64,000 bases of DNA from Xiphophorus maculatus (GCF_002775205.1 NC_036453.1:27636713-27700712); one strand, 5' to 3'. Positions 1-12,205 are shown, numbered from the stretch's first letter. Notes: a model not told the origin generated them from the letters alone. Translations and numbers: made by a program.

Positions 1-158
1 ACCTTCAGGACAACTGGAATAGAGAGTGTGCAAAGGAAGGTTTGCAAGAAGTTTGTTGAGACTCTTTTTCTTGGTTATTGCAATGGCAACTCCTAATTGC
101 ATTGAAATCAGCACAGAATTACATGTCCCATCCAATTCTGTAATTGGTCTATTAAAAG

Positions 159-231
159 CAACCACGAAGGGACTCGAACCCTCAATCTTCTGATCCGAAG
201 TCAGACGCCTTGTCCATTAGGCCACATGGTC
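159..231 (-). tRNA. tRNA-Arg (TCG), array copy 1
   Basis: Matches the array consensus at all 73 positions; TTTT terminator at 154-157 on the minus strand. Confidence 0.95.
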
Positions 232-571
232 TTGTTTGTGAAGCTAATGTGGTGATTGGAATGGCCGAGTCATGAGCAGTTTTTCAAACATTTAAGCCAT
301 ACTTTGATAATGTAAGGCATACTTGGAGAGGCGCTGACGCTAGCATAACCATGGAGGTGTAGAGTAGATACAATTGAGATACAAGTCAGAAAAGAGCTTT
401 GAATTGTGTCTAGACCTTCAGGAAAACTGGAATAGAGAGTGTGCAAAGGAAGGTTTGCATGAAGTGTGTTGAGACTCTTTTTCTTGGTTATTGCAATGGC
501 AACTCCTAATTGCATTGAAATCAGCACAGAATTACATGTCCCATCCAATTCTGTAATTGGTCTACTAAAAG

Positions 572-644
572 CAACCACGAAGGGACTCGAACCCTCAATC
601 TTCTGATCCGAAGTCAGACGCCTTGTCCATTAGGCCACATGGTC
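572..644 (-). tRNA. tRNA-Arg (TCG), copy 2
   Basis: Consensus body; anticodon TCG; TTTT terminator present. Confidence 0.95.
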
Positions 645-985
645 CTGTTTTACAAACAGATGCAATGTTTGGAATGGCAAAGTCCTTAGCCACATTCCAA
701 ACATTTAAGCCATACTTTGACAAAGTGAAGAATATTGGCAGAGCTACTGATGCTGGCTTAACCATGGAAGTGTAGATACACTGAGATACAAGTCAGAAAA
801 GAGCTTTGAAATGTGGCAAGATCATCAGGACTACTGGAATAGAGAGTGTGCAAAGGAAAGTTCGCATGAATGTGTTGAGACTCTTTTTCTTGGTTATTGC
901 AATGGCAACTCCTAATTGCTTAATTACATTGTAATCAGCACAGAATTACATGTCCCATCCAGTTATGTAATTGGTCTATTAAAAG

Positions 986-1058
986 CAACCATGAAGGGAC
1001 TCGAACCCTCAATCTACTGATCCGAAGTCAGACGCCTTGTCCATTAGGCCACATGGTC
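986..1058 (-). tRNA. tRNA-Arg (TCG), copy 3
   Basis: A67 replaces G67, turning the T6-G67 wobble of the acceptor stem into a Watson-Crick pair. T43 breaks the outermost anticodon-stem pair (T27-T43). Confidence 0.85.
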
Positions 1059-1399
1059 CTGTTTTACAAACAGATGCAATGTTTGGAATGGCAAAGTCCT
1101 TAGCCACATTCCAAACATTTAAACCATACTTTGACAAAGTGAAGAATATTGGCAGAGCTACTGATGCTGGCTTAACCATGGAAGTGTAGATACACTGAGA
1201 TACAAGTCAGAAAAGAGCTTTGAAATGTGGCAAGATCATCAGGACTACTGGAATAGCGAGTGTGCAAAGGAAAGTTCGCATGAATGTGTTGAGACTCTTT
1301 TTCTTGGTTATTGCAATGGCAACTCCTAATTGCTTAATTACATTGTAATCAGCACAGAATTACATGTCCCATCCAGTTATGTAATTGGTCTATTAAAAG

Positions 1400-1472
1400 C
1401 AACCATGAAGGGACTCGAACCCTCAATCTTCTGATCCGAAGTCAGACGCCTTGTCCATTAGGCCACATGGTC
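1400..1472 (-). tRNA. tRNA-Arg (TCG), copy 4
   Basis: A67 variant with a fully paired acceptor stem; otherwise consensus. Confidence 0.95.
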
Positions 1473-1812
1473 TTGTTTGTGAAGCTAATGTGGTGATTGG
1501 AATGGCCGAGTCATGAGCAGTTTTCCATACATTTAAGCCATACTTTGATAATGTCAGGAATATTTGGAGAGGCGCTGACGCTAGCATAACCATAGAGGTG
1601 TAGAGTAGATACAATTGAGATACAAGTCAGAAAAGAGCTTTGAATTGTGTCTAGACCTTCAGGACAACTGGAATAGAGAGTGTGCAAAGGAAGGTTTGCA
1701 AGAAGTTTGTTGAGACTCTTTTTCTTGGTTATTGCAATGGCAACTCCTAATTGCATTGAAATCAGCACAGAATTACATGTCCCATCCAATTCTGTAATTG
1801 GTCTATTAAAAG

Positions 1813-1885
1813 CAACCACGAAGGGACTCGAACCCTCAATCTTCTGATCCGAAGTCAGACGCCTTGTCCATTAGGCCACATGGTC
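1813..1885 (-). tRNA. tRNA-Arg (TCG), copy 5
   Basis: Consensus body, TCG anticodon and TTTT terminator. Confidence 0.95.
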
Positions 1886-2233
1886 TTGTTTGTGAAGCTA
1901 ATGTGGTGATTGGAATGGCCGAGTCATGAGCAGTTTTTCAAACATTTAAGCCATACTTTGATAATGTAAGGCATACTTGGAGAGGCGCTGACGCTAGCAT
2001 AACCATGGAGGTGTAGAGTAGATACAATTGAGATACAAGTCAGAAAAGAGCTTTGAATTGTGTCTAGACCTTCAGGAAAACTGGAATAGAGAGTGTGCAA
2101 AGGAAGGTTTGCATGAAGTGTGTTGAGACTCTTTTTCTTGGTTATTGCAATGGCAACTCCTAATTGCTTAATTACATTGTAATCAGCACAGAATTACATG
2201 TCCCATCCAGTTATGTAATTGGTCTATTAAAAG

Positions 2234-2306
2234 CAACCACGAAGGGACTCGAACCCTCAATCTTCTGATCCGAAGTCAGACGCCTTGTCCATTAGGCCAC
2301 ATGGTC
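2234..2306 (-). tRNA. tRNA-Arg (TCG), copy 6
   Basis: Consensus body, TCG anticodon and TTTT terminator. Confidence 0.95.
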
Positions 2307-2662
2307 TTGTTTGTGAAGCTAATGTGGTGATTGGAATGGCCGAGTCATGAGCAGTTTTCCATACATTTAAGCCATACTTTGATAATGTCAGGAATATTTG
2401 GAGAGGCGCTGACGCTAGCATAACCATAGAGGTGTAGAGTAGATACAATTGAGATACAAGTCAGAAAAGAGCTTTGAATTGTGTCTAGACCTTCAGGACA
2501 ACTGGAATAGAGAGTGTGCAAAGGAAGGTTTGCAAGAAGTGTGTTGAGACTCTTTTTCTTGGTTATTGCAATGGCAACTATTAATTGACTAACAACATAG
2601 AAAACAATCACAGAATAAAATTGGACATGTCCCATCTGATACTGTAGTTGGTCTATTAAAAG

Positions 2663-2735
2663 CAACTACGAAGGGACTCGAACCCTCAATCTTCTGATCC
2701 GAAGTCAGACGCCTTGTCCATTAGGGCACATGGTC
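2663..2735 (-). tRNA. tRNA-Arg-like (TCG), copy 7, probably impaired
   Basis: C10 breaks the first D-stem pair and alters the A box. A69 mispairs with C4 in the acceptor stem. Two stem lesions make normal function doubtful. First member of the higher-order repeat. Confidence 0.75.
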
Positions 2736-3069
2736 CTGTTTTACAAACAGATGCAATGTTTGGAATGGCAAAGTCCTTAGCCATATTCCAAACATTTAAG
2801 CCGTACTTTGACAAAGTGAAGAATATTGGCAGAGCTACTGATGCTAGCTTAACCATGGAAGTGTAGATACACTGAGATACAAGTCAGAAAAGAGCTTTGA
2901 AATGTGGCAAGACCATCAGGAAAACTGGAATAGAGAGTGTGCAAAGGAAGGTTTGCATGAAGTTTGTTGAGACTCTTTTTCTTGGTTATTGCAATGGCAA
3001 CTCCTAATTACATTGAAATCAGCACAGAATTACATGTCCCATCCAATTCTGTAATTGGTCTATTAAAAG

Positions 3070-3142
3070 CAACCACGAAGGGACTCGAACCCTCAACCTT
3101 CTGATCCGAAGTCAGACGCCTTGTCCATTAGGCCACATGGTC
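3070..3142 (-). tRNA. tRNA-Arg (TCG), copy 8
   Basis: Only change is A46 to G in the variable loop, which should be tolerated. Confidence 0.93.
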
Positions 3143-3483
3143 CTGTTTTACAAACAGATGCAATGTTTGGAATGGCAAAGTCCTTAGCCACATTCCAAAC
3201 ATTTAAACCATACTTTGACAAAGTGAAGAATATTGGCAGAGCTACTGATGCTGGCTTAACCATGGAAGTGTAGATACACTGAGATACAAGTCAGAAAAGA
3301 GCTTTGAAATGTGGCAAGATCATCAGGACTACTGGAATAGAGAGTGTGCAAAGGAAAGTTCGCATGAATGTGTTGAGACTCTTTTTCTTGGTTATTGCAA
3401 TGGCAACTCCTAATTGCCTAATTACATTGAAATCAGCACAGAATTACATGTCCCATCCAATTCTGTAATTGGTCTACTAAAAG

Positions 3484-3556
3484 CAACCACGCAGGGACTC
3501 GAACCCTCAATCTTCTGATCCAAAGTCAGACGCCTTGTCCTTTAGGCCACATGGTC
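3484..3556 (-). tRNA. Arg-type tRNA with TTG anticodon, copy 9
   Basis: C35 is replaced by T, giving anticodon TTG (reads CAA, Gln). Also T65 to G at the end of the T stem and a D-loop T to A change just before GG. Confidence 0.85.
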
Positions 3557-3897
3557 TTGTTTTACAAACAGATGCAATGTTTGGAATGGCAAAGTCCTTA
3601 GCCACATTCCAAATGTTTAAGCAATACTTTGACAAAGTGAAGAATATTGACAGAGCTACTGATGCTAGCTTAACCATGGAAGTGTAGATACACTGAGATA
3701 CAAGTCAGAAAAGAGCTTTGAAATGTGTCTAGACCTTCAGAACAACTGGAATAGAGAGTGTGCAAAGGAAGGTTTGCATGAATGTGTTGAGACTGTTTTT
3801 CTTGGTTATTGCAATGGCAACTCCTAATTGCCTAATTACATTGAAATCAGCACAGAATTACATGTCCCACCCAATTCTGTAATTGGTCTATTAAAAG

Positions 3898-3970
3898 CAA
3901 CCACGAAGGGACTCGAACCCTCAATCTTCTGATCCAAAGTCAGACGCCTTGTCCATTAGGCCACATGGTC
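3898..3970 (-). tRNA. Arg-type tRNA with TTG anticodon, copy 10
   Basis: Identical to the consensus except for the anticodon, TTG instead of TCG. Both Pol III boxes and the terminator are intact. Confidence 0.92.
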
Positions 3971-4149
3971 CTGTTTTACAAACAGATGCAATGTTTGGAA
4001 TGGCAAAGTCCTTAGCCACATTCCAAATGCTTAAGCCACACTTTGACAAAGTGAAGAATATTGGCAGAGCTACTGATGCTAGCTTAACCATGGAAGTGTA
4101 GATACACTGAGATACAAGTCAGAAAAGAGCTTTGAAATGTGTCTAGACC

Positions 4150-4182
4150 TTCAGAACAAACAGTTCTGTTCAGAACAACTGG
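4150..4182. repeat. Palindromic insert in a spacer, repeated every eighth unit
   Basis: About 19 extra bases containing AGAAC-AAACA-GTTCT and GTTCT-GTTC-AGAAC interrupt the spacer upstream of copy 11's unit. The same insert recurs near 7486, 10796 and 14110, one per higher-order repeat. Confidence 0.8.
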
Positions 4183-4328
4183 AATAGAGTGTGCAAAGGA
4201 AGGTTTGCATGAATGTGTTGAGACTCTTTTTCTTGGTTATTGCAATGGCAACTCCTAATTGCCTAATTGCATTGAAATCAGCACAGAATTACATGTCCCA
4301 TCCAATTCTGTAATTGGTCTATTAAAAG

Positions 4329-4401
4329 CAACCACGAAGGGACTCGAACCCTCAATCTTCTGATCCGAAATCAGACGCCTTGTCCATTAGGCCACATGGT
4401 C
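4329..4401 (-). tRNA. tRNA-Arg (TCG), copy 11
   Basis: C32 to T in the anticodon loop only. Its 5' neighbour spacer carries the extra palindrome at 4150-4182. Confidence 0.93.
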
Positions 4402-4735
4402 CTGTTTTACAAACAGATGCAATGTTTGGAATGGCAAAGTCCTTAGCCACATTCCAAACATTTAAGCCGTACTTTGACAAAGTGAAGAATATTGGCAGAG
4501 CTACTGATGCTAGCTTAACCATGGAAGTGTAGATACACTGAGATACAAGTCAGAAAAGAGCTTTGAAATGTGTCTAGACCTTCAGAACAACTGGAATAGA
4601 GAGTGTGCAAAGGAAGGTTTGCATGAAGTGTGTTAAGACTCTTTTTCTTGGTTATTGCAATGGCAACTCCTAATTGCATTGAAATCAGCACAGAATTACA
4701 TGTCCCATCCAGTTATGTAATTGGTCTATTAAAAG

Positions 4736-4808
4736 AAACCATGAAGGGACTCGAACCCTCAATCTTCTGATCCGAAGTCAGACGCCTTGTCCATTAGGCC
4801 ACATGGTC
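4736..4808 (-). tRNA. tRNA-Arg (TCG), copy 12
   Basis: A67 restores an acceptor pair. The discriminator base 73 is T instead of G. Terminator TTTT present. Confidence 0.9.
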
Positions 4809-5148
4809 TTGTTTGTGAACCTAATGTGGTGATTGGAATGGCCGAGTCATGAGCAGTTTTTCAAACATTTAAGCCATACTTTGATAATGTAAGGCATACT
4901 TGGAGAGGCGCTGACGCTAGCATAACCATGGAGGTGTAGAGTAGATACAATTGAGATACAAGTCAGAAAAGAGCTTTGAATTGTGTCTAGACCTTCAGGA
5001 AAACTGGAATAGAGAGTGTGCAAAGGAAGGTTTGCATGAAGTGTGTTGAGACTCTTTTTCTTGGTTATTGCAATGGCAACTCCTAATTGCATTGAAATCA
5101 GCACAGAATTACATGTCCCATCCAATTCTGTAATTGGTCTATTAAAAG

Positions 5149-5221
5149 CAACCACGAAGGGACTCGAACCCTCAATCATCTGATCCAAAGTCAGACGCCT
5201 TGTCCATTAGGCCACATGGTC
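5149..5221 (-). tRNA. Arg-type tRNA with TTG anticodon, copy 13
   Basis: TTG anticodon; A44 to T in the variable loop; otherwise consensus. Confidence 0.9.
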
Positions 5222-5562
5222 CTGTTTTACAAACAGATGCAATGTTTGGAATGGCAAAGTCCTTAGCCACATTCCAAACATTTAAGCCGTACTTTGACAA
5301 AGTGAAGAATATTGGCAGAGCTACTGATGCTAGCTTAACCATGGAAGTATAGATACACTGAGATACAAGTCAGAAAAGAGCTTTGAAATGTGTCTAGACC
5401 TTCAGAACAACTGGAATAGAGAGTGTGCAAAGGAAGGTTTGCATGAATGTGTTGAGACTCTTTTTCTTGGTTATTGCAATGGCAACTCCTAATTGCCTAA
5501 TTACATTGAAATCAGCACAGAATTACATGTCCCATCCAATTCTGTAATTGGTCTATTAAAAG

Positions 5563-5635
5563 CAACCACGAAGGGACTCGAACCCTCAATCTTCTGATCC
5601 GAAGTCAGACGCCTTGTCCATTAGGCCACATGGTC
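5563..5635 (-). tRNA. tRNA-Arg (TCG), copy 14
   Basis: Consensus body with TCG anticodon. Confidence 0.95.
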
Positions 5636-5991
5636 TTGTTTGTGAAGCTAATGTGGTGATTGGAATGGCCGAGTCATGAGCAGTTTTCCATACATTTAAG
5701 CCATACTTTGATAAAGTCAGGAATATTTGGAGAGGCGCTGACGCTAGCATAACCATAGAGGTGTAGAGTAGATACAATTGAGATACAAGTCAGAAAAGAG
5801 CTTTGAATTGTGTCTAGACCTTCAGGACAACTGGAATAGAGAGTGTGCAAAGGAAGGTTTGCAAGAAGTGTGTTGAGACTCTTTTTCTTGGTTATTGCAA
5901 TGGCAACTATTAATTGACTAACAACATAGAAAACAATCACAGAATAAAATTGGACATGTCCCATCTGATACTGTAGTTGGTCTATTAAAAG

Positions 5992-6064
5992 CAACTACGA
6001 AGGGACTCGAACCCTCAATCTTCTGATCCGAAGTCAGACGCCTTGTCCATTAGGGCACATGGTC
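5992..6064 (-). tRNA. tRNA-Arg-like (TCG), copy 15, probably impaired
   Basis: Same two stem lesions as copy 7 (C10 and A69), as expected for the same position in the next higher-order repeat. Confidence 0.75.
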
Positions 6065-6398
6065 CTGTTTTACAAACAGATGCAATGTTTGGAATGGCAA
6101 AGTCCTTAGCCATATTCCAAACATTTAAGCCGTACTTTGACAAAGTGAAGAATATTGGCAGAGCTACTGATGCTAGCTTAACCATGGAAGTGTAGATACA
6201 CTGAGATACAAGTCAGAAAAGAGCTTTGAAATGTGGCAAGACCATCAGGAAAACTGGAATAGAGAGTGTGCAAAGGAAGGTTTGCATGAAGTTTGTTGAG
6301 ACTCTTTTTCTTGGTTATTGCAATGGCAACTCCTAATTACATTGAAATCAGCACAGAATTACATGTCCCATCCAATTCTGTAATTGGTCTATTAAAAG

Positions 6399-6471
6399 CA
6401 ACCACGAAGGGACTCGACCCCTCAACCTTCTGATCCGAAGTCAGACGCCTTGTCCATTAGGCCACATGGTC
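6399..6471 (-). tRNA. tRNA-Arg-like (TCG), copy 16, B box altered
   Basis: T54 to G damages both the T-loop and the B box. G46 in the variable loop is shared with copies 8, 24 and 32. Probably poorly transcribed. Confidence 0.75.
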
Positions 6472-6812
6472 CTGTTTTACAAACAGATGCAATGTTTGGA
6501 ATGGCAAAGTCCTTAGCCACATTCCAAACATTTAAACCATACTTTGACAAAGTGAAGAATATTGGCAGAGCTACTGATGCTGGCTTAACCATGGAAGTGT
6601 AGATACACTGAGATACAAGTCAGAAAAGAGCTTTGAAATGTGGCAAGATCATCAGGACTACTGGAATAGAGAGTGTGCAAAGGAAAGTTCGCATGAATGT
6701 GTTGAGACTCTTTTTCTTGGTTATTGCAATGGCAACTCCTAATTGCCTAATTACATTGAAATCAGCACAGAATTACATGTCCCATCCAATTCTGTAATTG
6801 GTCTACTAAAAG

Positions 6813-6885
6813 CAACCACGCAGGGACTCGAACCCTCAATCTTCTGATCCAAAGTCAGACGCCTTGTCCTTTAGGCCACATGGTC
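6813..6885 (-). tRNA. Arg-type tRNA with TTG anticodon, copy 17
   Basis: Same variant set as copy 9: TTG anticodon, G65 and the D-loop change. Confidence 0.85.
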
Positions 6886-7226
6886 TTGTTTTACAAACAG
6901 ATGCAATGTTTGGAATGGCAAAGTCCTTAGCCACATTCCAAATGTTTAAGCAATACTTTGACAAAGTGAAGAATATTGACAGAGCTACTGATGCTAGCTT
7001 AACCATGGAAGTGTAGATACACTGAGATACAAGTCAGAAAAGAGCTTTGAAATGTGTCTAGACCTTTAGAACAACTGGAATAGAGAGTGTGCAAAGGAAG
7101 GTTTGCATGAATGTGTTGAGACTGTTTTTCTTGGTTATTGCAATGGCAACTCCTAATTGCCTAATTACATTGAAATCAGCACAGAATTACATGTCCCACC
7201 CAATTCTGTAATTGGTCTATTAAAAG

Positions 7227-7299
7227 CAACCACGAAGGGACTCGAACCCTCAATCTTCAGATCCGAAGTCAGACGCCTTGTCCATTAGGCCACATGGTC
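7227..7299 (-). tRNA. tRNA-Arg (TCG), copy 18
   Basis: Carries TCG although its equivalents at 3898, 10541 and 13855 carry TTG. A41 to T breaks the T29-A41 anticodon-stem pair. Confidence 0.85.
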
Positions 7300-7657
7300 C
7301 TGTTTTACAAACAGATGCAATGTTTGGAATGGCAAAGTCCTTAGCCACATTCCAAATGCTTAAGCCACACTTTGACAAAGTGAAGAATATTGGCAGAGCT
7401 ACTGATGCTAGCTTAACCATGGAAGTGTAGATACACTGAGATACAAGTCAGAAAAGAGCTTTGAAATGTGTCTAGACCTTCAGAACAAACAGTTCTGTTC
7501 AGAACAACTGGAATAGAGTGTGCAAAGGAAGGTTTGCATGAATGTGTTGAGACTCTTTTTCTTGGTTATTGCAATGGCAACTCCTAATTGCCTAATTGCA
7601 TTGAAATCAGCACAGAATTACATGTCCCATCCAATTCTGTAATTGGTCTATTAAAAG

Positions 7658-7730
7658 CAACCACGAAGGGACTCGAACCCTCAATCTTCTGATCCGAAAT
7701 CAGACGCCTTGTCCATTAGGCCACATGGTC
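7658..7730 (-). tRNA. tRNA-Arg (TCG), copy 19
   Basis: C32 to T only, as in copies 11 and 35. Confidence 0.93.
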
Positions 7731-8064
7731 CTGTTTTACAAACAGATGCAATGTTTGGAATGGCAAAGTCCTTAGCCACATTCCAAACATTTAAGCCGTA
7801 CTTTGACAAAGTGAAGAATATTGGCAGAGCTACTGATGCTAGCTTAACCATGGAAGTGTAGATACACTGAGATACAAGTCAGAAAAGAGCTTTGAAATGT
7901 GTCTAGACCTTCAGAACAACTGGAATAGAGAGTGTGCAAAGGAAGGTTTGCATGAAGTGTGTTAAGACTCTTTTTCTTGGTTATTGCAATGGCAACTCCT
8001 AATTGCATTGAAATCAGCACAGAATTACATGTCCCATCCAGTTATGTAATTGGTCTATTAAAAG

Positions 8065-8137
8065 AAACCATGAAGGGACTCGAACCCTCAATCTTCTGAT
8101 CCGAAGTCAGACGCCTTGTCCATTAGGCCACATGGTC
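8065..8137 (-). tRNA. tRNA-Arg (TCG), copy 20
   Basis: A67 and T73 variant, as in copies 12, 28 and 36. Confidence 0.9.
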
Positions 8138-8477
8138 TTGTTTGTGAACCTAATGTGGTGATTGGAATGGCCGAGTCATGAGCAGTTTTTCAAACATTTA
8201 AGCCATACTTTGATAATGTAAGGCATACTTGGAGAGGCGCTGACGCTAGCATAACCATGGAGGTGTAGAGTAGATACAATTGAGATACAAGTCAGAAAAG
8301 AGCTTTGAATTGTGTCTAGACCTTCAGGAAAACTGGAATAGAGAGTGTGCAAAGGAAGGTTTGCATGAAGTGTGTTGAGACTCTTTTTCTTGGTTATTGC
8401 AATGGCAACTCCTAATTGCATTGAAATCAGCACAGAATTACATGTCCCATCCAATTCTGTAATTGGTCTATTAAAAG

Positions 8478-8550
8478 CAACCACGAAGGGACTCGAACCC
8501 TCAATCTTCTGATCCAAAGTCAGACGCCTTGTCCATTAGGCCACATGGTC
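8478..8550 (-). tRNA. Arg-type tRNA with TTG anticodon, copy 21
   Basis: Consensus except for the TTG anticodon. Confidence 0.92.
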
Positions 8551-8891
8551 CTGTTTTACAAACAGATGCAATGTTTGGAATGGCAAAGTCCTTAGCCACA
8601 TTCCAAACATTTAAGCCGTACTTTGACAAAGTGAAGAATATTGGCAGAGCTACTGATGCTAGCTTAACCATGGAAGTATAGATACACTGAGATACAAGTC
8701 AGAAAAGAGCTTTGAAATGTGTCTAGACCTTCAGAACAACTGGAATAGAGAGTGTGCAAAGGAAGGTTTGCATGAATGTGTTGAGACTCTTTTTCTTGGT
8801 TATTGCAATGGCAACTCCTAATTGCCTAATTACATTGAAATCAGCACAGAATTACATGTCCCATCCAATTCTGTAATTGGTCTATTAAAAG

Positions 8892-8964
8892 CAACCACGA
8901 AGGGACTCGAACCCTCAATCTTCTGATCCGAAGTCAGACGCCTTGTCCATTAGGCCACATGGTC
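8892..8964 (-). tRNA. tRNA-Arg (TCG), copy 22
   Basis: Consensus body with TCG anticodon. Confidence 0.95.
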
Positions 8965-9305
8965 CTGTTTTACAAACAGATGCAATGTTTGGAATGGCAA
9001 AGTCCTTAGCCACATTCCAAACATTTAAGCCGTACTTTGACAAAGTGAAGAATATTGGCAGAGCTACTGATGCTAGCTTAACCATGGAAGTATAGATACA
9101 CTGAGATACAAGTCAGAAAAGAGCTTTGAAATGTGTCTAGACCTTCAGAACAACTGGAATAGAGAGTGTGCAAAGGAAGGTTTGCATGAATGTGTTGAGA
9201 CTCTTTTTCTTGGTTATTGCAATGGCAACTCCTAATTGCCTAATTACATTGAAATCAGCACAGAATTACATGTCCCATCCAATTCTGTAATTGGTCTATT
9301 AAAAG

Positions 9306-9378
9306 CAACCACGAAGGGACTCGAACCCTCAATCTTCTGATCCGAAGTCAGACGCCTTGTCCATTAGGGCACATGGTC
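9306..9378 (-). tRNA. tRNA-Arg-like (TCG), copy 23
   Basis: C10 D-stem lesion as in copies 7, 15 and 31, but the acceptor stem is intact here. Confidence 0.8.
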
Positions 9379-9712
9379 CTGTTTTACAAACAGATGCAAT
9401 GTTTGGAATGGCAAAGTCCTTAGCCATATTCCAAACATTTAAGCCGTACTTTGACAAAGTGAAGAATATTGGCAGAGCTACTGATGCTAGCTTAACCATG
9501 GAAGTGTAGATACACTGAGATACAAGTCAGAAAAGAGCTTTGAAATGTGGCAAGACCATCAGGAAAACTGGAATAGAGAGTGTGCAAAGGAAGGTTTGCA
9601 TTAAGTTTGTTGAGACTCTTTTTCTTGGTTATTGCAATGGCAACTCCTAATTACATTGAAATCAGCACAGAATTACATGTCCCATCCAATTCTGTAATTG
9701 GTCTATTAAAAG

Positions 9713-9785
9713 CAACCACGAAGGGACTCGAACCCTCAACCTTCTGATCCGAAGTCAGACGCCTTGTCCATTAGGCCACATGGTC
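9713..9785 (-). tRNA. tRNA-Arg (TCG), copy 24
   Basis: G46 variable-loop variant; otherwise consensus. Confidence 0.93.
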
Positions 9786-10126
9786 CTGTTTTACAAACAG
9801 ATGCAATGTTTGGAATGGCAAAGTCCTTAGCCACATTCCAAACATTTAAACCATACTTTGACAAAGTGAAGAATATTGGCAGAGCTACTGATGCTGGCTT
9901 AACCATGGAAGTGTAGATACACTGAGATACAAGTCAGAAAAGAGCTTTGAAATGTGGCAAGATCATCAGGACTACTGGAATAGAGAGTGTGCAAAGGAAA
10001 GTTCGCATGAATGTGTTGAGACTCTTTTTCTTGGTTATTGCAATGGCAACTCCTAATTGCCTAATTACATTGAAATCAGCACAGAATTACATGTCCCATC
10101 CAATTCTGTAATTGGTCTACTAAAAG

Positions 10127-10199
10127 CAACCACGCAGGGACTCGAACCCTCAATCTTCTGATCCAAAGTCAGACGCCTTGTCCTTTAGGCCACATGGTC
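10127..10199 (-). tRNA. Arg-type tRNA with TTG anticodon, copy 25
   Basis: TTG, G65 and D-loop variant set of copies 9, 17 and 33. Confidence 0.85.
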
Positions 10200-10540
10200 T
10201 TGTTTTACAAACAGATGCAATGTTTGGAATGGCAAAGTCCTTAGCCACATTCCAAATGTTTAAGCAATACTTTGACAAAGTGAAGAATATTGACAGAGCT
10301 ACTGATGCTAGCTTAACCATGGAAGTGTAGATACACTGAGATACAAGTCAGAAAAGAGCTTTGAAATGTGTCTAGACCTTCAGAACAACTGGAATAGAGA
10401 GTGTGCAAAGGAAAGTTTGCATGAATGTGTTGAGACTGTTTTTCTTGGTTATTGCAATGGCAACTCCTAATTGCCTAATTACATTGAAATCAGCACAGAA
10501 TTACATGTCCCACCCAATTCTGTAATTGGTCTATTAAAAG

Positions 10541-10613
10541 CAACCACGAAGGGACTCGAACCCTCAATCTTCTGATCCAAAGTCAGACGCCTTGTCCATT
10601 AGGCCACATGGTC
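10541..10613 (-). tRNA. Arg-type tRNA with TTG anticodon, copy 26
   Basis: Consensus except for the TTG anticodon; same higher-order position as copy 10. Confidence 0.92.
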
Positions 10614-10971
10614 CTGTTTTACAAACAGATGCAATGTTTGGAATGGCAAAGTCCTTAGCCACATTCCAAATGCTTAAGCCACACTTTGACAAAGTGAAGA
10701 ATATTGGCAGAGCTACTGATGCTAGCTTAACCATGGAAGTGTAGATACACTGAGATACAAGTCAGAAAAGAGCTTTGAAATGTGTCTAGACCTTCAGAAC
10801 AAACAGTTCTGTTCAGAACAACTGGAATAGAGTGTGCAAAGGAAGGTTTGCATGAATGTGTTGAGACTCTTTTTCTTGGTTATTGCAATGGCAACTCCTA
10901 ATTGCCTAATTGCATTGAAATCAGCACAGAATTACATGTCCCATCCAATTCTGTAATTGGTCTATTAAAAG

Positions 10972-11044
10972 CAACCACGAAGGGACTCGAACCCTCAATC
11001 TTCTGATCCGAAGTCAGACGCCTTGTCCATTAGGCCACATGGTC
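10972..11044 (-). tRNA. tRNA-Arg (TCG), copy 27
   Basis: Full consensus. It lacks the T32 change seen in the equivalent copies 11, 19 and 35. Confidence 0.95.
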
Positions 11045-11378
11045 CTGTTTTACAAACAGATGCAATGTTTGGAATGGCAAAGTCCTTAGCCACATTCCAA
11101 ACATTTAAGCCGTACTTTGACAAAGTGAAGAATATTGGCAGAGCTACTGATGCTAGCTTAACCATGGAAGTGTAGATACACTGAGATACAAGTCAGAAAA
11201 GAGCTTTGAAATGTGTCTAGACCTTCAGAACAACTGGAATAGAGAGTGTGCAAAGGAAGGTTTGCATGAAGTGTGTTAAGACTCTTTTTCTTGGTTATTG
11301 CAATGGCAACTCCTAATTGCATTGAAATCAGCACAGAATTACATGTCCCATCCAGTTATGTAATTGGTCTATTAAAAG

Positions 11379-11451
11379 AAACCATGAAGGGACTCGAACC
11401 CTCAATCTTCTGATCCGAAGTCAGACGCCTTGTCCATTAGGCCACATGGTC
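11379..11451 (-). tRNA. tRNA-Arg (TCG), copy 28
   Basis: A67 and T73 variant; anticodon TCG. Confidence 0.9.
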
Positions 11452-11791
11452 TTGTTTGTGACCCTAATGTGGTGATTGGAATGGCCGAGTCATGAGCAGT
11501 TTTTCAAACATTTAAGCCATACTTTGATAATGTAAGGCATACTTGGAGAGGCGCTGACGCTAGCATAACCATGGAGGTGTAGAGTAGATACAATTGAGAT
11601 ACAAGTCAGAAAAGAGCTTTGAATTGTGTCTAGACCTTCAGGAAAACTGGAATAGAGAGTGTGCAAAGGTAGGTTTGCATGAAGTGTGTTGAGACTCTTT
11701 TTCTTGGTTATTGCAATGGCAACTCCTAATTGCATTGAAATCAGCACAGAATTACATGTCCCATCCAATTCTGTAATTGGTCTATTAAAAG

Positions 11792-11864
11792 CAACCACGA
11801 AGGGACTCGAACCCTCAATCTTCTGATCCAAAGTCAGACGCCTTGTCCATTAGGCCACATGGTC
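11792..11864 (-). tRNA. Arg-type tRNA with TTG anticodon, copy 29
   Basis: Consensus except for the TTG anticodon. Confidence 0.92.
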
Positions 11865-12205
11865 CTGTTTTACAAACAGATGCAATGTTTGGAATGGCAA
11901 AGTCCTTAGCCACATTCCAAACATTTAAGCCGTACTTTGACAAAGTGAAGAATATTGGCAGAGCTACTGATGCTAGCTTAACCATGGAAGTATAGATACA
12001 CTGAGATACAAGTCAGAAAAGAGCTTTGAAATGTGTCTAGACCTTCAGAACAACTGGAATAGAGAGTGTGCAAAGGAAGGTTTGCATGAATGTGTTGAGA
12101 CTCTTTTTCTTGGTTATTGCAATGGCAACTCCTAATTGCCTAATTACATTGAAATCAGCACAGAATTACATGTCCCATCCAATTCTGTAATTGGTCTATT
12201 AAAAG

